Shown here in pieces: positions 5,109-8,723 of a DNA stretch of 8,723 nucleotides. Below the pieces are notes generated by a model. That model was not told where the DNA came from. It was given only the letters and a program-made list of their open reading frames with translations, and did not search any database. The position numbers and the translations under genes were made by a program. The stretch comes from Phycisphaerae bacterium (GTDB lineage: Bacteria > Planctomycetota > Phycisphaerae > UBA1845 > Fen-1342): the NCBI GenBank assembly GCA_016935035.1, contig JAFGRR010000269.1:1-8723 (forward strand). Reading direction: 5' to 3'. Positions within the stretch are counted from its first letter, which is position 1, and each line of letters begins with the position of its first letter.

Positions 5109-7946
5109 CAACGAACTCGTCGCCTCGATTTCGGCGGCGTTTGGTTCCACGGTCTGTTGGTCTTTATCTCTCGGCAGCAGACCTTCCGACAATTCACCGG
5201 CCAGGTCGGCCAGTTCCCTGGCGGCCGTCTCGGCCGCTTCCTCACTGGCCGCGATGGATCTGCGAACCCATGCCAGCCCGGTCTCGACGCGGCGCGACTT
5301 GTGCAGGGCGAGTACGCCCACCGGCTCCATGATCAGGCCGACCCGGCCATCACCCAGAATCGCCGCCCCCGACACGCCGTTGATTGCTTTGAACTGCTCG
5401 CCGAGTGATTTGATCACGATCTGCTGCTGGCCGATCAGCTCATCCACCACAATGCCCATCTTCTGCGCGCCGCTCTGCACGACCATCACGAGCGCGTCAC
5501 ACGGATCGATGCGCGGCCCGATGTCGAAGAGCTGCCCGATCTGCACCAATGGGCACAACTGCCCGCGCACCTGGAGCATCTCGCCACGCTGCTGCACGGT
5601 CGTGATCTGCGACGGCGTCGGGCGCAGCGACTGCTCGATCAGGATCGTCGGCATCACAAAGCGCTCGTCGCCGACGCGCACGATCATGCCGTCGATGATC
5701 GCCAGCGTGAGCGGGAGGATGATGCGGAACACGCTGCCTTTGCCGAGCTCGGAGTCAATGTCGATCTTGCCGCGCAGGCCCTCGATATTCCGCTTAACGA
5801 CGTCCATGCCCACGCCGCGACCCGAGATGTCGGTCACCTTGGCGGCGGTAGAGAAACCCGGGGCCATGATCAGCCCGTAGGCATCCTTGTCGCTCAGTTG
5901 CTCGTCCGCGCCGATCATCCCGCGTTCGACACCCTTGGCGATCAGCTTGCGCGGATCGAGGCCGGCCCCATCGTCGCGTATCTCTATGACGACGTTGTCG
6001 CCTTCGTGATGTGCGTCGAGATACACGTAGCCGGTCGGCGGCTTGCCGATTTCCTGGCGACGTTCGGGCGCCTCGATGCCGTGGTCAACCGCGTTGCGCA
6101 CCATGTGCACGAGCGGATCGGCGATTTTCTGGATGACGTTCTTGTCGATCTCGGTGTCTTCACCGCTCACGATCAATTCGACCGTCTTGCCCGCCTTGCG
6201 CGAGACATCGCGCACCAGACGCTTCATCTTCTGGAACGTGCCGCCGATGGGCAGCATGCGCATCGCCATCGACGCTTCCTGCACGTCACGGACTATCTTG
6301 GTGACCTGGGTGACGTTGCGACGCAGGGTCTCGTCCTGGTCAACCGAGGAGTTCATGTTGACCATCGTCTGCGCGATGACCAACTCGCCCACCGTGTCCA
6401 CCAGGGCGTCGAGCTTGCGTGTGTCGACCCGGATGGACAACTGGTCGGTGTCCTTGGTGCCGGCTTTGGCAGCCTCGGCGACCGGAGCGGCAATTGTGGA
6501 TGCTGTTTGTGCCGCCGGAGTCGATGCGGCCGCCTTCACGTCGGCCACGGGCACCGCTGCCGGTGCAACCCTGTTGCCGGCCTCCGGCGCCTCGCCGGCC
6601 GCCACGCGTCGCAGACGCACGACCATCTCGGCGCATGGCGGCTGCAGACAGTACTCGCCGGTCGGCTCGGCCATGTACGCGGCAACCGCGTTGACCTGGC
6701 TCTTTAGAATGTCGATCGCCGCGAAGATCAGGTCAATGATCCCGGGCGTAATCGTCATCGTGCCCTTGCGACCCATGTCCAGAATCGTCTCGGCCTCATG
6801 GGTCAGGCAGTTGATGTCGCGCAGATTGAGGAATCCCGCTATGCCCTTGATCGTATGGAACGGACGGAACAGTTCGTTGATTTTGTCCGCATCCGTTGGG
6901 TGCTCTTCCACCTGAAGCAGTGAGGCCTCGATGGTGTCCAGGTGCTCGCGCGCCTCGTCCACGAAGCCCTGCAGATTCTCGCGGTCATCCAAGTCGATCT
7001 TCAGCGGCTGACTGACAAAGGGGGCGACCTCGACCGTCGCCGTCGGCCGGCTCTCGGACACAACCGGTTCAGGAGTTGGCGCGACCGCGGGGGGCGGTGT
7101 CGCGGCCATCGGCTCGGGCACTGGCGGCGCCAGGACCGGCTCGGATTCCGCCGGCGGCGTCAGCACCGCGCCGCGGATCACATCGCGAACCTGATCAATG
7201 ACCTCGGTCACTTCCGTGGTCACGCCGTTGTGCACGTCCGCTAGCAGCGTACTCGCGCGAGGCACGAGAGCAAACCCGGTCCGGGTGTCCGCCACCTCGT
7301 CCAGGATCAGTCCGCTCACAAGATCCAGCAGCGCTCCGGCCACGCCGTACAGCCCCGTCGTCCGCTCGTCGCCTTCGGCACTCGTCGCACCGACGATCTT
7401 CTCGCAGCAGGTGTGAATCTGCGCCAGCCCGCCCAGGTCGGCCCGCGACACGCCGGCATTCACCAGTGCCGTCATGGCCGTGATGGCATTCGACACCGGC
7501 TCGTCCGCCGCCGGCGTGGTCCCCACCGCATTCGTTTCCGACGGCTCGTCGCCGGCACCCACCCCGACGCCATCCGCGTCCTCAACCATGTTCACCAAGG
7601 CGGCCTCCATGCGTGCGATCAGGTCGTCCGGCTCGATCTTCTCCCCGGCGGCGCCGGTCTGAAGCATTTGCGCGGCGGCGGGCACATACTCCAGGCATGA
7701 ATCCGGATCAGGGGCCTCACCCAGAATCACGCGCTCCAGCAGGGCGCGCAGTGCTCCCAGCAACTCATTCCACGGCTGATCCTGCTGACCAGCATTCCGC
7801 CTGATCTCGTCACACCATGTATGCATCCGGGCCAGCGGGCCAAGGTCGTTTCGCGCCAACGGCGCCGCCGCCGCCTCCGCGAGCATCTCGACCAACTCTG
7901 TCCAATCACGGTTTTGCATATTCGACGACTCTCGCTCGCCACTCAT
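5106..7946 (-). CDS. cheA: Chemotaxis histidine kinase CheA with duplicated, unrecognised N-terminal domain
   Basis: A 946-residue CheA, longer than the ~650 of the enteric protein. Order: helical repeat 1 (about 13-97), helical repeat 2 (about 153-239), a Pro/Ala/Glu-rich linker (about 262-312), Hpt/P1 (about 318-425) with phospho-acceptor H364 in FHTIKGIAGF, and an Ala-rich linker (450-500) with no recognisable P2. Then come P3 dimerisation (about 503-575), P4 ATPase (N box N618 with VDHG 620-623, G1 DDGAG 658-662, F box GFST 697-700, G2 GRGVGMD 709-715) and a P5 CheW-like domain (about 746-890), with a charged tail to 946. It autophosphorylates on His and passes phosphate to receivers. All kinase motifs are intact. 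ATG 7946 has AGGA 11 bases upstream; ATG 7919, nine residues on, is the alternative. It heads the operon and is followed 9 bases later by cheW. A large inverted repeat sits 39 bases upstream. Confidence 0.96.
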   Translation of the reverse strand: MSGERESSNMQNRDWTELVEMLAEAAAAPLARNDLGPLARMHTWCDEIRRNAGQQDQPWNELLGALRALLERVILGEAPDPDSCLEYVPAAAQMLQTGAAGEKIEPDDLIARMEAALVNMVEDADGVGVGAGDEPSETNAVGTTPAADEPVSNAITAMTALVNAGVSRADLGGLAQIHTCCEKIVGATSAEGDERTTGLYGVAGALLDLVSGLILDEVADTRTGFALVPRASTLLADVHNGVTTEVTEVIDQVRDVIRGAVLTPPAESEPVLAPPVPEPMAATPPPAVAPTPEPVVSESRPTATVEVAPFVSQPLKIDLDDRENLQGFVDEAREHLDTIEASLLQVEEHPTDADKINELFRPFHTIKGIAGFLNLRDINCLTHEAETILDMGRKGTMTITPGIIDLIFAAIDILKSQVNAVAAYMAEPTGEYCLQPPCAEMVVRLRRVAAGEAPEAGNRVAPAAVPVADVKAAASTPAAQTASTIAAPVAEAAKAGTKDTDQLSIRVDTRKLDALVDTVGELVIAQTMVNMNSSVDQDETLRRNVTQVTKIVRDVQEASMAMRMLPIGGTFQKMKRLVRDVSRKAGKTVELIVSGEDTEIDKNVIQKIADPLVHMVRNAVDHGIEAPERRQEIGKPPTGYVYLDAHHEGDNVVIEIRDDGAGLDPRKLIAKGVERGMIGADEQLSDKDAYGLIMAPGFSTAAKVTDISGRGVGMDVVKRNIEGLRGKIDIDSELGKGSVFRIILPLTLAIIDGMIVRVGDERFVMPTILIEQSLRPTPSQITTVQQRGEMLQVRGQLCPLVQIGQLFDIGPRIDPCDALVMVVQSGAQKMGIVVDELIGQQQIVIKSLGEQFKAINGVSGAAILGDGRVGLIMEPVGVLALHKSRRVETGLAWVRRSIAASEEAAETAARELADLAGELSEGLLPRDKDQQTVEPNAAEIEATSSL

Positions 7947-7984
7947 AGTCGCACGCTTCCTAAGAGACCTGCGATTAGGACGCC

Positions 7985-8056
7985 CAGACTCCGGGACCGC
8001 GTAACGCCAGCGTTGGCAGACCAGCCAACGGCTGGAGGGCCGCGTCCCTGAGTCTG
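7985..8056 (-). promoter_or_regulatory. Large two-tier hairpin upstream of cheA
   Basis: Outer stem: CAGACTC (7985-7991) with GAGTCTG (8050-8056), one mismatch, GGGAC (7993-7997) with GTCCC (8044-8048), then after a single-base bulge GCG (7999-8001) with CGC (8041-8043). A 5 by 5 internal loop follows, then an inner stem CCAGC (8007-8011) with GCTGG (8031-8035) and GTTGGC (8012-8017) with GCCAAC (8024-8029), with one bulged G and a 6-base loop. That gives 26 base pairs in 72 bases. No T run follows on either strand, so it is not a standard terminator. If the promoter lies upstream, it is in the cheA leader RNA. Strand is assigned from cheA and is an inference. Confidence 0.5.
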
Positions 8057-8058
8057 AA

Positions 8059-8068
8059 CGGTAACTGC
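8059..8068. repeat. 10-base direct repeat, copy 1
   Basis: CGGTAACTGC, identical to 8358-8367 and 299 bases from it, with both copies close to the borders of the gene-free stretch. It may be chance or the footprint of an insertion. Confidence 0.4.
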
Positions 8069-8222
8069 TCTTTGTCGTTATCGTTGCTTAACGCTCCCCC
8101 CATAAACCACAACGGCCGGGTTTGAACCTACACTCCCCCGGCAGCCATCCCCTAAACCTCCCAAGGAACGAGCCGGAACCGGAGATCACAGACCCCACAG
8201 CCGGCTTGGCTGGACCAAGATC

Positions 8223-8280
8223 GCGGTTGGCGAGGCAAGCAACCGCAGTACCGGGCACCGTCGGTGCCCCGAAAGGTACT
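8223..8280. other. Tandem hairpin block, possible structured RNA
   Basis: Two abutting hairpins. The first is GCGGTTG (8223-8229) with CAACCGC (8240-8246) and a 10-base loop. The second starts at the next base: AGTACC (8247-8252) with GGTACT (8275-8280), continuing without a break into GGGCACC (8253-8259) with GGTGCCC (8263-8269), with a 5-base bulge CGAAA (8270-8274) on one side. That is 20 perfect base pairs in 58 bases. There is no T run after it on either strand. I recognise no known riboswitch or ribozyme, and the strand is undetermined. Confidence 0.4.
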
Positions 8281-8357
8281 ATTAGCATTCGGATCACTTA
8301 AAGAACATGAAACGGCACACGAACGCCTATGGCTGGGTCTAGAAGCTGCCTATCGTC

Positions 8358-8367
8358 CGGTAACTGC
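8358..8367. repeat. 10-base direct repeat, copy 2
   Basis: CGGTAACTGC, identical to 8059-8068. It lies 30 bases downstream of the URO-D family stop codon. Confidence 0.4.
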
Positions 8368-8397
8368 GATCGATCCTGACCGCGCGCACAGCCCAGG

Positions 8398-8723
8398 CTA
8401 GCCGCACCCGCCGAGCGCATAACCGGTCTCGTACAGCGCGACTATGTTCTCCGGCGGGCTGACCGCCTGGATGTTGTGGCACGGCGCCAGGATGTAGCCG
8501 CCACCCGCACCGAGGATGTTCAGGTTATCCGCTACCTCCCGTCGCACATCGTCGGGCGTTCCGAAGGCCAGCGTCTGCTGGTTGTCCACGCCGCCGTGGA
8601 AAATGAGCCGCCCGCCGAAATCGCGTTTCAGCGCCCCGCGCTCCATCCCCGCGCACCGCCACTGGATCGGGTTGAGCGCGTCGATCCCGATCTCGACCAG
8701 GTCCGGGATTATGTCGCGTATGG
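8398..8723 (-). CDS. Uroporphyrinogen-decarboxylase (URO-D) family protein, C-terminal part
   Basis: The frame ending at TAG 8400-8398 is open to the right window edge and gives 107 residues; the start lies outside. The translation begins IRDIIPDLVEIGIDALNPIQ and continues through GGRLIFHGGVDNQQTL, FGTPDDVRREV and GGGYILAPCHNIQ to the end. This is the C-terminal third of the URO-D/MtaA/CmuA superfamily TIM barrel: the D-x-LNPIQ strand, the FHGGVD strand, the FGTPxxVxxEV helix and the GGGYILAPCHNIQ strand. Members of this type are common in anaerobes and Planctomycetes and are mostly corrinoid-linked methyltransferases or of unknown function rather than haem-pathway decarboxylases. The N-terminal part that would help to separate these is missing, so the substrate is unknown. 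It ends 451 bases before the cheA start and is probably a separate transcript. Confidence 0.9.
   Translation of the reverse strand, partial: IRDIIPDLVEIGIDALNPIQWRCAGMERGALKRDFGGRLIFHGGVDNQQTLAFGTPDDVRREVADNLNILGAGGGYILAPCHNIQAVSPPENIVALYETGYALGGCG

Larger units (their letters stand above)
8057..8397. other. Non-coding gap between the URO-D family gene and the cheA leader hairpin
   Basis: About 340 bases with no supported gene. A 69-codon minus-strand ORF (8088-8297) resembles no family and spans the hairpin block at 8223-8280. The gap also holds a 10-base direct repeat near its two ends. I see no clear terminator for the URO-D family gene and no convincing sigma-70 promoter for cheA, although one or both must lie here or further upstream. 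Confidence 0.6.

Noticed and set aside
5898..6915. Long plus-strand ORFs opposite cheA (269 and 290 codons)
   Set aside because: They lie entirely opposite well-conserved CheA kinase and Hpt coding sequence, with His/Asp/Arg-rich or Ser/Arg-rich translations and no recognisable domain; high GC leaves antisense frames open.
8078..8103. Possible flagellar sigma-28 promoter for cheA (AACGATAA on the minus strand at 8085-8078)
   Set aside because: The -10 matches GCCGATAA in six of eight bases, which is tempting for a chemotaxis operon, but no TAAA-like -35 is at the right distance.
8118..8130. GGTTCAAACCC-like sequence on the minus strand, resembling a tRNA T-loop
   Set aside because: The flanks do not form a T stem of proper length and no D arm, anticodon arm or acceptor stem can be built around it.
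8088..8297. Minus-strand ORF of 69 codons in the gap before cheA
   Set aside because: No family resemblance or good start context, and it runs across the tandem hairpins, which explain the sequence better.

Overview
This high-GC window looks like a bacterial chromosome segment. Every gene I can support is read on the minus strand, so transcription runs from high to low coordinates. The gene mix (a CheA with an enlarged N-terminus, a small basic winged-helix protein, an anaerobe-type URO-D family methyltransferase-like protein, and a PUA-less RlmI-like methyltransferase) would fit Planctomycetota or a similar Gram-negative phylum. That placement is an inference from family flavour, not a proof. 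No mobile element, CRISPR array, tRNA or rRNA is visible.

Layout from right to left, following transcription. At 8398-8723 lies the C-terminal 107 residues of a uroporphyrinogen-decarboxylase-family protein that enters from beyond the window. Next is a 451-base gap (7947-8397) with no credible gene but several strong inverted repeats. They include a 72-base two-tier hairpin (7985-8056) just upstream of cheA, a tandem hairpin block (8223-8280) and a 10-base direct repeat (8059-8068 and 8358-8367). A compact five-gene chemosensory operon follows: cheA (5106-7946), cheW (4575-5096), cheD (3952-4428), an HDOD-domain gene (3095-3955) and a cheY-like receiver gene (2665-3090). Spacings are 9 bases, 146 bases, a 4-base ATGA overlap and 4 bases. 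A non-coding gap (2394-2664) carries a plausible promoter for a 163-residue basic HARE-HTH-like protein (1902-2393), which ends at a strong hairpin terminator (1817-1861). Then come tyrS (487-1773) and, 14 bases on, the start of an RlmI-like methyltransferase (1-472, cut by the window edge). The last gene is absent from a simple complete-ORF list because it has no stop inside the window.

How the genes work together: CheA autophosphorylates on His364 in its Hpt domain and would pass phosphate to the receiver protein (Asp56). CheW should link CheA to chemoreceptors, and CheD should deamidate receptor glutamines. No receptor, CheR, CheB or CheC/CheX is present in the window, so these would have to be elsewhere. 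The HDOD protein sits between CheD and the receiver, translationally coupled to both, and keeps a full set of HD-type metal-ligand candidates; it may be an output or regulatory partner of the pathway. The most unusual protein feature is the first ~250 residues of CheA: two diverged copies of a helical domain I do not recognise, each with an H-T-x-C motif, placed ahead of an Hpt domain that has moved to the middle of the protein. No P2 domain is recognisable.
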